From the NCBI GenBank assembly GCA_944368065.1, contig CALVWV010000011.1, positions 61,683 through 125,682 on the forward strand: a stretch of 64,000 nucleotides of DNA. The letters are read 5' to 3'. The notes under the pieces were generated by a model, which was not told where the DNA came from, ran no database searches, and saw nothing but the letters and a program-made list of their open reading frames with translations. The stretch comes from an uncultured Clostridia bacterium. Its GTDB lineage: Bacteria > Bacillota > Clostridia > Christensenellales > Borkfalkiaceae. Every line of letters starts with the position of its first letter. Within the stretch, counting starts at the first letter, position 1. Both the position numbers and the translations under genes were made by a program. Shown in pieces: positions 44,026-53,100 of the stretch.

Positions 44026-46752
44026 TCAGTCCAGATTTTCGGGCTGAGCTGCGGTATGCTTTTTCTTCCACAATCTCAGGAAAATTTTGCTTATTTCCAC
44101 GGCGACGAGCGGGAAGAGCGCGAGCGCGAGCACTATCAGATACTGATACCACTCAAGGTATACGAGCTCGAAGAAGTCCATAACGCCGGGCACGAACGAA
44201 ACTAACGCCACTATCGCAAGCGAGCCCGCCATTGCGCCGTAAAGGAACTTATTGTGACCCTGTCCGGGGCGGAAAACGCTGTCGTAATTGGAGCGCTGGT
44301 TTATCGCGTGAACGAGCTGCGAAAGCGAAAGCACCATAAACGTCATCGTCATTGCGATGTTGTGCGTCTCCTCTTCATTAGCGCCGAAGCACGCTTCGGC
44401 TATCCAGTAAGCAGAAAGCGAAGCCATTGTTATAAACAATCCGTGCAGAACTATGCGCGCTATAACACCCTTTTCAAACAGCGTGCCGCTTTTTACGGGC
44501 GGCACTTTCATCACGTTCCTGTCCGCAGGGTCTACGCCGAGCGCGATTGCGGGAAGAGAGTCCGTAGCAAGGTTGATAAGAAGCACGTGTATTGCAAGTA
44601 TGGGGTCGGGCCAGCCGAAAAGGAAGGCGAGGAAAAGCGTTAAAATTTCCGATATGTTGCCCGCAACGAGGAACTGTATGACCTTTTGTATGTTGCGGTA
44701 AACGCGCCTGCCCTCCCTTATGGCGTGCTCTATAGTAGTAAAGTTGTCGTCGAGGAGTATCATGTCCGCGGCGTCTTTGGCAACGTCCGTGCCGGTTATG
44801 CCCATCGCAACGCCTATATCCGCCTCTTTTAAAGCGGGACTGTCGTTTACGCCGTCGCCCGTCATCGCCGCGACCTCGCCCGTGCGCTTGAGCGATTTTA
44901 TTATGCGAAGTTTATCCGAAGGCGACACGCGCGCGAACACCACGCACGTCTTTACCGCCTCGTCGAGCTGTTCGTCCGTCATTTCGTCGAGCTCCGTGCC
45001 CGTAATTACAGTGTTTCCCTTTCTGAATATGTGAAGCTGTTTTGCTATTGCAAGCGCGGTGACTTTGTGGTCGCCCGTTATCATAATGACGCGTATGCCC
45101 GCATCGTGGCATGTTTCCACGGCGCCTATGACTTCCTTTCTGGGCGGGTCTATCATGCCGACCGCACCGATGAACGTCATGCCGTACTCCACGTCCGCCG
45201 TTTCCTCTTCGGGCACTTTTTCAAGTTTTCTCTTAGCAAAGCCCAAAACGCGCAGCGCGCTTTTGGACATATTGTTGCACAGTTCGAGTATTCTGCGGCG
45301 GTCGCCGTCCGTCATCTCGCGCACGCCTCCGCCCGTCTGGAAATGCGTGCACAGCGGCAGCATCTCGTCTACGGCGCCCTTGGTGTAGGCTATAAGCCCG
45401 CCCGACATTTTATTGAGCGTGGTCATTCGCTTTCTGTCCGAGTCGAAGGGCTGTTCGAAAAGCCTGGGGTGCTCGTCTTCGTAATCTTCGGAATTTATGC
45501 CGAACTTATCGGCAAAAAGTATGAGCGCACCCTCGGTAGGGTCGCCCATAGTTTCGCCGGGGCGGTCGGGGTCGAAGTGCGCGTTGCCGCAGAGTGCGCA
45601 ACCGTCGAGAAGGGCCTGATAAATTGCGCGGTCATACTTTTCGGCTAAGTTTTCGGTAAGCGTAGGCGTGCCCATCGCAAAATCTTCGCCGACGGCTACG
45701 TGGGTCACCGTCATTTTATTGAGCGTGAGCGTACCCGTCTTGTCGCAGCAGACGACGGTTGCGCTGCCGAGCGTTTCAACGGCGGGCAGGCTTTTGACGA
45801 GCGCGTTCTTTTTAGCCATTCGCTGGACGCCGAACGCCATTATTATGGTCGCCGTTGCAGGCAGACCTTCGGGGATTATGGAAATAGCCAGCGATATGCC
45901 GAGAAGAACGAGCGACTGCCACGTTCTGCCGCCGCGCGCGAAGCCTATTATCATAATCACAACGCACACTATAAGCCCTATGACCGTCAGAATTTTGCCT
46001 ACGGAATTGAGCTTCTTTTTTATAGGGGTCTGGAAATCGTCCTGCTTTTTGAGCATATCGGCAATTTTGCCGACCTCGGTATTCATGCCAGTGCCGACTA
46101 CTATGCCCACGGCGTTGCCGTACATTACCACGGACGAAGAATAAGCCATATTCACCCTGTCGCCGAGGGGCGCGTCTTCGGGCAGCACGGTAGGGCCGTC
46201 CTTGGGCGCGGGAACGCTTTCGCCCGTGAGCGAAGCTTCCTGCACGCTCATGTTGTTGTCGTTTATTATCCTTATATCTGCGGGGACGATAGCGCCGTCC
46301 TCAAGATAGACTATATCGCCGGGTACAAGTTCGCTCGCGGGAACGATGCTCTCTTCCCCGTTTCTCAAGACGCGCGCGTTCGGCGCAGTCATCTTTTTGA
46401 GCGCTTCAAGCGCGTCTGCCGCCTTCTTTTCCTGAATTACGCCCACGGCGGCGTTAAGTACGATTACGCAGAAAATGACTATGGCTTCCGCCAGCCCCTC
46501 GCCGTCCACGAAGAACATCACGAGCGAGAATATCATTGCGATGAACAGTATTATGACCATCACGTCCGAAATCTGCTCAAAAATCATCTTCCATATGCTC
46601 TTGGGTTTTGTTTCCCTCAGAACATTTCTGCCGTATTTTTCAAGGCGGGCAGCCGCCTCCTCATCGGAAAGTCCCTCCTCGCTGGTCTGTAAAACCTCCT
46701 CGGTTTTCTGGTAAGACATCGCGTGCCAAGGCCGTTGTTGTTGGTCTTCCAT
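44026..46752 (-). CDS. P-type Ca2+-type cation ATPase (P2 type)
   Basis: A 908-aa cation pump. Actuator TGES (SLTGESVPAP), phosphorylated aspartate in CDKTGTLT (about 335), hinge GDGVNDSPALK, and transmembrane helix 4 PEGLPA, the signature of Ca2+-type P2A/P2B pumps. Ten membrane helices are expected: two pairs before the phosphorylation domain and six after. The nearest known types are PacL/YloB and plasma-membrane Ca2+ ATPases. Calcium (or manganese) efflux is the likely role. Expression is probably controlled by the attenuator leader immediately upstream. Confidence 0.95.
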   Translation of the reverse strand: MEDQQQRPWHAMSYQKTEEVLQTSEEGLSDEEAAARLEKYGRNVLRETKPKSIWKMIFEQISDVMVIILFIAMIFSLVMFFVDGEGLAEAIVIFCVIVLNAAVGVIQEKKAADALEALKKMTAPNARVLRNGEESIVPASELVPGDIVYLEDGAIVPADIRIINDNNMSVQEASLTGESVPAPKDGPTVLPEDAPLGDRVNMAYSSSVVMYGNAVGIVVGTGMNTEVGKIADMLKKQDDFQTPIKKKLNSVGKILTVIGLIVCVVIMIIGFARGGRTWQSLVLLGISLAISIIPEGLPATATIIMAFGVQRMAKKNALVKSLPAVETLGSATVVCCDKTGTLTLNKMTVTHVAVGEDFAMGTPTLTENLAEKYDRAIYQALLDGCALCGNAHFDPDRPGETMGDPTEGALILFADKFGINSEDYEDEHPRLFEQPFDSDRKRMTTLNKMSGGLIAYTKGAVDEMLPLCTHFQTGGGVREMTDGDRRRILELCNNMSKSALRVLGFAKRKLEKVPEEETADVEYGMTFIGAVGMIDPPRKEVIGAVETCHDAGIRVIMITGDHKVTALAIAKQLHIFRKGNTVITGTELDEMTDEQLDEAVKTCVVFARVSPSDKLRIIKSLKRTGEVAAMTGDGVNDSPALKEADIGVAMGITGTDVAKDAADMILLDDNFTTIEHAIREGRRVYRNIQKVIQFLVAGNISEILTLFLAFLFGWPDPILAIHVLLINLATDSLPAIALGVDPADRNVMKVPPVKSGTLFEKGVIARIVLHGLFITMASLSAYWIAEACFGANEEETHNIAMTMTFMVLSLSQLVHAINQRSNYDSVFRPGQGHNKFLYGAMAGSLAIVALVSFVPGVMDFFELVYLEWYQYLIVLALALFPLVAVEISKIFLRLWKKKHTAAQPENLD

Positions 46753-46943
46753 GGTGCCTTTTTAAAAAATCCTCCTGAAAAAAATATATTCAAAACGCAA
46801 AAAGACATAACCATACAGGTCTGATACCTTATGGTTATGCCTCGGAATTTTGTATCAAGTTATAAATTATTCGTGGGTTGGCGTCGCTACAGTCGCCGTC
46901 TCCTGCGGACATCTATATATCCCCTTGCGTTTTATGTATTAAA
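46753..46943 (-). promoter_or_regulatory. Structured attenuator leader (candidate riboswitch) of the P-type ATPase
   Basis: The roughly 190-base leader contains a terminator-like hairpin inside it: CATAACCATA (46806-46815) pairs with TATGGTTATG (46830-46839), enclosing AGG/CCT, followed on the minus strand by TCTTTTTGCGTTTT. An upstream segment UUGAUAC (46852-46858) can pair with GUAUCAG in the hairpin loop (46821-46827). The very 5' AAAACGCAA (46925-46933) is complementary to TTGCGTTTT in the terminator tail (46792-46800). The 5' domain has a GGCG...CGCC hairpin near 46884-46901. I do not recognise the class. Confidence 0.75.
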
Positions 46944-46944
46944 C

Positions 46945-46986
46945 ATTATAGCATACTTATAAACATTTGTCAACTGCAATATTGCA
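46945..46986 (-). promoter_or_regulatory. Consensus promoter of the P-type ATPase
   Basis: On the minus strand TTGACA (46968-46973), 17 bases, TATAAT (46945-46950), perfect consensus. A perfect palindrome TGCAATATTGCA (46975-46986) adjoins the -35 box. Confidence 0.88.
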
Positions 46987-46990
46987 CGGC

Positions 46991-47024
46991 GCGGCGCGCG
47001 CCGGATGTTTCCGGCGCGCGCCGC
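46991..47024 (-). terminator. Hairpin after the cardiolipin synthase gene
   Basis: A perfect 15-bp stem with a 4-base loop 13 bases after the stop. There is no T run, so it may act as a barrier rather than a classical terminator. Confidence 0.6.
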
Positions 47025-47036
47025 ATTAAAACATCG

Positions 47037-48809
47037 TCACATCATCGGCGCGAAAATCTGAAGCACCGCCGTAACCAGCGAGCGGAAGAAACCCGAACGG
47101 CGCTTTATATACATGCGCTGAACGCACTCGGGAAAGGTGTTTTCAAAGTCGTCGCAAAGTCCGTCCATAACAGTTTTGTCGTCGGTGTAGAGCGCGTTTT
47201 CGTACTGCTGGAAAAACGAACGAAGGTCGAAGTTGGCAGAGCCTATTACGGCGCATTTTTCGGTAAGAACGGACTTTGTATGCACGAACGCGTCGGACAT
47301 TGTGTATACCTTTACCCCGCTTTTGGTGAGCTTATCGGCATTGTCGAGAGAAATAAGGTAGACAAACCCTTTGTCGGGCACGCCGGGCAGGACTATGCGC
47401 ACGTCCACGCCGCTTAAAGCCTTGCAGGCGAGCAGATTGGTTATGGTGTCGTCGGGCACGAAGTAAGGCGTCATAATCCACAACCTTTTATTCGCCTGAG
47501 AAATGACGCCGGCGTAAATATCGCGCACGACGGGGTCGCGGTATTCCAGCCCCGCCGCATAGGGTATGAATACGCCGCCGCGTCCGCGCCCGCCCTGCTC
47601 TTCAGCCAAAGGCACTGCGCTTTCCGCGGGCTCTGCAAGTTCCCCGTCAGCGGCGCGCTTTGCCTCCGTTACGACGGTGGTTTTGCCCGCACCCACCTGA
47701 ACATTTTCCGCAATCTTTTCAATTGCCCCGCACATATCCCCCGACGAAACGGGCGAAAGCAGCTTTCCGCCTTCGGCATACAGGAAGGGCGAATAGTCGA
47801 AAGATTTTTTAGTCACAAACTCCCACTGCCTTAAAAACATCAGCGTGAAGCCCTGAACGGCGTCGCCTTCAAGGCGCACGCCGTTATCTTTCCAGTAGCC
47901 GTAAAGGCGCTTTTCGTTGACGTACTCGTCGGCGATGTTTATGCCGCCCGTATATGCAATGCGACCGTCTATGACGGTGATTTTGCGGTGGTCGCGGTAG
48001 TTCATGCCTATTTTATAAAGCGGCACGAGCTTGTTGAAGGCATACAGCTGTATGCCAGCCGCCCTGACCTGTTTTTTGAGCTTATGCGCAAGTCTGCCGC
48101 TTGAGCCCATATCGTCGTAAATAATGCGCACGTCCACGCCCGCCGCGGCGCGTTCGGAAAGCACTTTGAAAAACCTGTCGAAAAGTCTGCCTTCCGCGAC
48201 TATGAAATATTCTATGAAAATGAACTTTTCCGCCGAGGCGCACTTTTCGAGCATATCGTCGAACGCCGAAGCGCCCGAAGGGAAATACTCTGCGCGCGTG
48301 TTTTTATAGGGCACGAAGCCGGTAGCCGTCCTTATATAGCTTGCAGCGCGCGCGGTGCTGTCGCGCATGCCGCAAGAGGAGCAGCCCGTAAGCATGCCCG
48401 CGGACGAAGCGAGGATATCCGCGTACCTTTTGCGCGAAGCGCGGAAAAATATGTTTTCGTCAGACACGAAATAGATTAAAAAGCCTACGGGGAAAAGCAC
48501 GAGCACTATCATTATCCAGACGGCTTTGGAGCGGCCGTTTTTGGACGTGCCGAGGATATAGAAGCAGGTTATTATGTCCAGCACTACGGAAAAAATGAGA
48601 TAGCTGTGGAAAGCCACGGCGACCATTGTATGAAGGTACGCGAGCAGGCAAAGCTGCAGAAGGGCGATAAAAAGTATGACCATGCCCTTGAGCTTGCCCA
48701 TGCCCTTGCGCTCCGTCTTTATGCGCACGATATCCCCGCCGTAAGACTTCTGCGCCCTTTTGAGGTGCGAAAGATGCTGGCGCTTTAATGTTCTGTTTTC
48801 AATGCGCAT
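47037..48809 (-). CDS. Cardiolipin synthase-type phospholipase D protein
   Basis: A 590-aa membrane phosphatidyltransferase. After a charged N-terminus there are two or three membrane helices (about 42-110, PLDc_N), then two HKD motifs: HRKITVIDGRIAYTGGINIA (about 275) and VHTKSVLTEKCAVIGSANFD (about 505). A low-complexity insert of about 70 residues rich in Ala, Gly and Glu (near 365-410) separates the two halves and makes the protein longer than usual (about 480-510 aa). It is the last of three overlapping or closely spaced genes, preceded by two small membrane proteins. Confidence 0.92.
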   Translation of the reverse strand: MRIENRTLKRQHLSHLKRAQKSYGGDIVRIKTERKGMGKLKGMVILFIALLQLCLLAYLHTMVAVAFHSYLIFSVVLDIITCFYILGTSKNGRSKAVWIMIVLVLFPVGFLIYFVSDENIFFRASRKRYADILASSAGMLTGCSSCGMRDSTARAASYIRTATGFVPYKNTRAEYFPSGASAFDDMLEKCASAEKFIFIEYFIVAEGRLFDRFFKVLSERAAAGVDVRIIYDDMGSSGRLAHKLKKQVRAAGIQLYAFNKLVPLYKIGMNYRDHRKITVIDGRIAYTGGINIADEYVNEKRLYGYWKDNGVRLEGDAVQGFTLMFLRQWEFVTKKSFDYSPFLYAEGGKLLSPVSSGDMCGAIEKIAENVQVGAGKTTVVTEAKRAADGELAEPAESAVPLAEEQGGRGRGGVFIPYAAGLEYRDPVVRDIYAGVISQANKRLWIMTPYFVPDDTITNLLACKALSGVDVRIVLPGVPDKGFVYLISLDNADKLTKSGVKVYTMSDAFVHTKSVLTEKCAVIGSANFDLRSFFQQYENALYTDDKTVMDGLCDDFENTFPECVQRMYIKRRSGFFRSLVTAVLQIFAPMM

Positions 48810-49365
48810 CTTCCGCCTCCACGTCAGAATTGTGCTCGGTTATGTCCCGCGCCTCGCGGAGGAGCGCCTCTATGTTTTCGCGCAGCACGGAGGCGACGGC
48901 GCCGTACCTTTGCTTATCCGTAGCGTGAACCTTGCCCGCCGTAGTTACCGCGAGGACAAAAAATATTATGCCCGCGGAAATGATTGCAAAACCGCTTGCA
49001 ATGAATACGGACGTAGTCGAAAAAGCTACCACAACCGCGCCGTAAACGGTAAGCGCCGCGGCTATGAGGGCGAGGAGAATGCCTATTATAACCGCCCGCG
49101 CGACTATAAGCCTTGACGCCCTGCCGAGGAAGTTGAGAGCCACTTCAAACCTGACCTGAAGGAGCTGAAGTCTGTCCTTTCCCTCCGTTTTGTGCGGGCG
49201 GGCAAAATCCATATGGACGATATCGCCGAAGCGCACGTCCTCATACTGATTTTCCAGCCGCCAGCCAAACGCGCGGTAGGCCGCCCTTATTTTGTCCGCC
49301 TGTTCAGACTTTACAGCCACGGCGAGCTTATCGTCATCGAAAACAACTTTTTCGTCCATAAACAT
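48799..49365 (-). CDS. Hypothetical two-helix membrane protein
   Basis: A 188-aa protein with a soluble N-terminal part (about 1-85, starting MFMDEKVVFDDDKLAVAVKS), two adjacent membrane helices (about 90-150) and a soluble C-terminal helix. I do not recognise it. The start is either 49365 or the next ATG at 49359; both sit behind CAGGTG. The stop overlaps the cardiolipin synthase start by 11 bases, so its product may work with that enzyme or the membrane. Confidence 0.75.
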   Translation of the reverse strand: MFMDEKVVFDDDKLAVAVKSEQADKIRAAYRAFGWRLENQYEDVRFGDIVHMDFARPHKTEGKDRLQLLQVRFEVALNFLGRASRLIVARAVIIGILLALIAAALTVYGAVVVAFSTTSVFIASGFAIISAGIIFFVLAVTTAGKVHATDKQRYGAVASVLRENIEALLREARDITEHNSDVEAEDAH

Positions 49366-49406
49366 TGCACCTGATTTGATTGCGCGCACAAAATACGCAC
49401 GCAGAA

Positions 49407-49721
49407 CTATTCAAACTTCTTTAAAAAGCGGTTGAACTGAAACATATTTACCGCCGCCGCCACAGCGCAGAAAACCGCCGCCGCGCCCAGCGCCGCGACG
49501 ACCGACCAGAACACCGCGGGATAGTCGGCCGTTATTTCCGCCGCGCGGGCTATGGCGATAAATATCACGCAAGCCGCGAGAAATGCGCTGAACGCTATCA
49601 TGAACGAGCGCGAAAGTTTGCTTTTATGCACTATATACTTTTTAATGAGCGCCGCATACTCCGCCTCCTGCCCCTTGGGCACGGAAGTTTTGTCCAGCGC
49701 GGCAATCTGTCTGTACGTCAT
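49407..49721 (-). CDS. Hypothetical small two-helix membrane protein
   Basis: A 104-aa protein with a charged N-terminus, two membrane helices (about 37-60 and 68-92) and a short basic end (FNRFLKKFE). It is not recognised. First gene of the operon with the 48799 gene and cardiolipin synthase, 41 bases ahead of the former. A good promoter lies about 100 bases upstream. Confidence 0.72.
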   Translation of the reverse strand: MTYRQIAALDKTSVPKGQEAEYAALIKKYIVHKSKLSRSFMIAFSAFLAACVIFIAIARAAEITADYPAVFWSVVAALGAAAVFCAVAAAVNMFQFNRFLKKFE

Positions 49722-49819
49722 TTAAGCCTCCGCAGACCTTTTTCTTCAGGCGCCCTGCCGGCACGCGACATAAACCCCTCAATCAGATCTGCTTTAAATA
49801 TTTTATACCCTTTTAATAA

Positions 49820-49848
49820 ATTTTATATTAAAAATGCCGATATGTCAA
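49820..49848 (-). promoter_or_regulatory. Promoter of the cardiolipin synthase operon
   Basis: On the minus strand TTGACA (49843-49848), 17 bases, TAAAAT (49820-49825). The rest of the 430-base gap 49722-50150 contains only the HdeD terminator and no gene. Confidence 0.7.
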
Positions 49849-50084
49849 ACCGTAAATAAAATTTCACACAGGCAAGCGCCGCGGAAGAGCATGCCGCACG
49901 CGCGCTCAGCCCGCGCACAGCCGTATCATCGGGCGCGCCGCCACACTTTTTCAGTCCGCCAAAATATTCTGTCAGCCGCATACCGCCGATACGCCGTTCT
50001 GTTCTCCGCCTGCGCTCCTCAACCTTCCCCAAGCCGTTAAATTTGCCGTCTGCGCTCACGGGCGCAATACCGTAAGGCGAAGCT

Positions 50085-50129
50085 TAAAAAAACTGCCTGC
50101 GGCGCTTTGAATAAAAGCGCCGCAGGCAG
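50085..50129 (-). terminator. Terminator of the HdeD-like gene
   Basis: A perfect 16-bp stem (50093-50108 with 50114-50129), then a TTTTTTAA run on the minus strand. Confidence 0.9.
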
Positions 50130-50150
50130 CAGAAATTGACAAAAACACAT

Positions 50151-50771
50151 TTATATATCGATGACGTTTCCGCCGCCTTTGCCGTCGCCTTTGCCATCAT
50201 CTTTGCCGTCGCCGCGACCTTTGGCTTCTTCCTTACCCGCGTGCACCGCCGCGTATATCATGACGGCGAGGCTGCACACCGCGTCGAGTATCATGGATAT
50301 GCCCACGAACACCATAAGCACGCGCGTGGTGGCAAAGGGATTGAAGATAATCACAAGTCCGAGAACGGCGCACACGCCGCCTATTACAGCGCCGAAAATC
50401 CAGCCTTTGTCGTTGAGTTTGTAAAGTTCGCCGCTCTCTATGATTTTAAGCACGCTGTCGACGATAAGTATAATGCCTAAAAGCACGGTTATAAGCTCTG
50501 CGATGAAATTGGGCGCAACTATCAGAAGTATGCCCGCCGCGACTATCACGCAGCTTAAAATAACTTCGTAAGAGCGCACGGGACGATGCCCGAAGCACAG
50601 GCAGAACTGGACTATGCCCCACAGAATTATGACCGCGCCGCTCACATAGCATACTATGCGCAAAGAATCTTCGGGGAAGGCTATAAACAGTATGCCCATA
50701 ATCAGCATCGCCAGCGCAACGGCTATGCCCTGCACGTCAAGGCGGCTTAAAAAATTGTTCAACTTTTTCAT
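50151..50771 (-). CDS. HdeD/DUF308 family membrane protein
   Basis: A 206-aa protein with six membrane helices, laid out as three tandem pairs, typical of the HdeD/DUF308 family (GIAVALAMLIMGILFIAFPE at about 13). The C-terminal tail is a Gly/Lys/Asp low-complexity stretch with repeated DGKGDGKG-type units before NVIDI. HdeD is linked to acid resistance in E. coli; the function of Gram-positive members is not established. ATG 50771 with CGGGAG upstream is preferred over an upstream extension. Confidence 0.87.
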   Translation of the reverse strand: MKKLNNFLSRLDVQGIAVALAMLIMGILFIAFPEDSLRIVCYVSGAVIILWGIVQFCLCFGHRPVRSYEVILSCVIVAAGILLIVAPNFIAELITVLLGIILIVDSVLKIIESGELYKLNDKGWIFGAVIGGVCAVLGLVIIFNPFATTRVLMVFVGISMILDAVCSLAVMIYAAVHAGKEEAKGRGDGKDDGKGDGKGGGNVIDI

Positions 50772-50898
50772 TTTATCTCCCGTAAGCAATAAATAAAGCC
50801 GTGTTAATGCCGCGCCGATGCAAGACAACCCAAAATTAAAACAGCTTTCCGTTATGTTTATTTATACACCGCATTTGCGCCGCACAAACACATTTTTT

Positions 50899-51696
50899 TT
50901 AAAGCCTGCGCCGCGATACGGCGCGGAATATCAGCGAAATAACCAATAATACGAGCTCTATCACAAGGAATATGCAGAAGAAGAAAAGCAAAAACGCGCC
51001 GCAGGCGAGCACCCCGCCCGTAAACGAAGACAGCAGCGACGTATTGACCAGAGCCAGCACCGCATCCACCGCGAGAAATATGAAAAGGTACGCGACTATG
51101 CCCGAAAGAGCGCCCTTCACGTCCTCGCGGCTGAGCGTCATGTGAAGCGCTATAAAGCTCCCGACGAGCAGAAATACCCACCACTGCCATCTGCCTATAT
51201 AGGTAAACATCAGCGCAAACGCGCTTAAAATGCTCAAAAGCGCGCCGCCCGCGTCGGAAGCGAAGTCTGCCTCGCCGACTTTTGATGAAACTTCGGCAAA
51301 AAGATCGGGAAGGAGCAGATAGAGTATGCCCGCAAGTATGAGCGAGCCGACAAACACGGGCGCAATGCCTATGAACAGGCAGCCGACCTTCTGATAAAGG
51401 TTTTTAGGGTTATATGAATGGCGCACATAGCCGAGCGTTCCGTCCGACGGGTCAAGGCTGAAAAGCTTTATTTCGGTAATTTTATGCCCGAATATAAGGC
51501 ACATAAGCGCGTGCGAAGCTTCGTGCACGGGCGTGCCTATAAAACCCGTGGCATAGCACACATTGCGCCCGCGCGAACCGAAGTTACGGTAGAACGCGCC
51601 GTTAAGAAAAGCCGTCACCTTGCCGAAAAGAAAAATAAATCCGAGCGTGAAAGCCATCTGAAGTATGAAATTCAGAATAAAATAACCAAAATCCAT
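50899..51696 (-). CDS. Membrane protein with HExxH motif (metalloprotease-like)
   Basis: A 265-aa polytopic membrane protein (about six helices) with GTPVHEASHALMCLIFGHK at about 54-72, an HExxH zinc motif next to a membrane helix as in site-2/M50 proteases. The usual NPDG-type second metal motif of M50 is not obvious, so catalytic status is uncertain. It may cut membrane proteins or be a scaffold. No anti-sigma factor or other clear substrate lies next to it. It is 73 bases behind the alcohol dehydrogenase gene in the same direction. Confidence 0.7.
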   Translation of the reverse strand: MDFGYFILNFILQMAFTLGFIFLFGKVTAFLNGAFYRNFGSRGRNVCYATGFIGTPVHEASHALMCLIFGHKITEIKLFSLDPSDGTLGYVRHSYNPKNLYQKVGCLFIGIAPVFVGSLILAGILYLLLPDLFAEVSSKVGEADFASDAGGALLSILSAFALMFTYIGRWQWWVFLLVGSFIALHMTLSREDVKGALSGIVAYLFIFLAVDAVLALVNTSLLSSFTGGVLACGAFLLFFFCIFLVIELVLLVISLIFRAVSRRRL

Positions 51697-51768
51697 AATT
51701 CCAATCCGCCCGCCGCGGCAAATGCGCGGCGGGGATAAAATATTAATTGATGCCGCAGTATGCCTTAT

Positions 51769-52800
51769 TTACGGCTTTATGGCAACCTTCATGACGCCGT
51801 CCTTGCCGCTTTCGAAAAGGCTGTACGCCCTATCTATGTCTTTAAGCGGAAAAGTATGCGTAATAAGCGGCGAGACGTCTATTTTGCCTTGTGAAATGAG
51901 TTCAAGAATTTCCGCGCAGTCGCAGCCGTCCACGCCGCCCGTCATGAAAGTTAAATTTTTGCCGTACATTTCGGGCAGGGGCAGGGTCATGCTCTCTTCA
52001 TAGAGCGCCGCAACCACCACAACAGCGTTCGGCCTTGCGTATTTCCACGCCGCAGAAAAAGACGAAGGCGTTCCGCCGCACTCCAGCACGCGGTCAGCCC
52101 CGCCGCGCTCAAGGCGCGCGGCTGCATCAGGCATATCCTCGGGCGAAATCACCTCGGCTTCGGGAATAAAGTGCTTTGCAAACGCTCTGCGCCCGCCGTC
52201 TTTTTCGCAAATTATAATCTTTGAAGGCTTTTTAAGCCGCGCGCACGCCGCGGCGCACAGACCGACAGGTCCCGCGCCTATTATAAGCACGCAGTCGCCC
52301 TCCTCTGCCCCGGATATCTTTACCGCCCAGTAACCCGTCGCAAGAATATCGCCTACAAACAGGGCGGACTCGTCGCTCACCCCTTCGGGAATCGCGGTGA
52401 GGCCGGTATCGGCAAACGGAACGCGCACGTACTCCGCCTGACCGCCGTCTATGCGGCAACCGAGCGCCCAGCCGCCGTTTTTATCCGTACAGTTATTGAC
52501 GTAGCCGCGCTTGCAGAACCAGCATTCGCCGCAGAAAGTTTCCACGTTTATGCACACCCTGTCGCCGACGGATACATTTTTAACGTCCGCGCCCGCTTCT
52601 TCGACCACGCCGACCATCTCGTGCCCGACGGTTATGCCTTTAACGGCGCGCGGAACGGCGCCGCGCTTTATATGAAGGTCGCTGGTGCATATGCTTGCAA
52701 GCGTAACCCTTACCACCGCGTCGCGCGGGGAAAGCAGCTTTGGCTTCTGCTTTTCAATAAGCCTGAATGTGCCCTTGTCCGTATATGTATATGCCAGCAT
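51769..52800 (-). CDS. Zinc-dependent alcohol dehydrogenase family protein
   Basis: A 343-aa medium-chain dehydrogenase. Catalytic zinc ligands lie in CTSDLHIKRG (about 38) and VGHEMVG, the structural zinc in CGECWFCKRGYVNNC (about 88-102), and the cofactor loop in GAGPVGLCAA (about 168). The substrate is unknown; threonine/sorbitol-type or butanediol-type activities are possible. ATG 52800 has AAGGGAGAAGG just ahead; the longer frame upstream lacks a site. Confidence 0.9.
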   Translation of the reverse strand: MLAYTYTDKGTFRLIEKQKPKLLSPRDAVVRVTLASICTSDLHIKRGAVPRAVKGITVGHEMVGVVEEAGADVKNVSVGDRVCINVETFCGECWFCKRGYVNNCTDKNGGWALGCRIDGGQAEYVRVPFADTGLTAIPEGVSDESALFVGDILATGYWAVKISGAEEGDCVLIIGAGPVGLCAAACARLKKPSKIIICEKDGGRRAFAKHFIPEAEVISPEDMPDAAARLERGGADRVLECGGTPSSFSAAWKYARPNAVVVVAALYEESMTLPLPEMYGKNLTFMTGGVDGCDCAEILELISQGKIDVSPLITHTFPLKDIDRAYSLFESGKDGVMKVAIKP

Positions 52801-52986
52801 ACCTTCTCCCTTACAAATTAATGCGCCCGCGCGCACAAAGCGCGCAAAACCAGAATTTTTTCAGCCGCCTGAAAAGACGGGCAGTTTTGCACACATACAT
52901 TATACCCCCGCGCAGCAAAGCTGTCAATATGAGTTTCGGGCATGCCGAAAAACGCTGCGCTCGCCGCAAATTCATGTCGCAAATAA

Positions 52987-53015
52987 AATAAGGAAGCCGC
53001 AAAAGCCTCCTTATT
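52987..53015 (-). terminator. Terminator after the YbaK gene
   Basis: An 11-bp stem with one mismatch (52987-52997 with 53005-53015) and a TTTTATTT tail on the minus strand. The 300-base gap 52801-53100 holds nothing else I can identify. Confidence 0.65.
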
Positions 53016-53100
53016 TCCGTGCACGTTTATTCCTTGCCCGTTAAAAGCGCCGTTTTTAAACGTAAAACCATTCAGCGCCGCGCGGGCAGACTTAAATAAG

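Noticed and set aside
46753-46943. Calling the ATPase leader a yybP-ykoY (manganese), NiCo or M-box riboswitch
   Set aside because: The architecture fits a metal riboswitch, but I cannot find the conserved core segments of any of these classes, so I left it unclassified.
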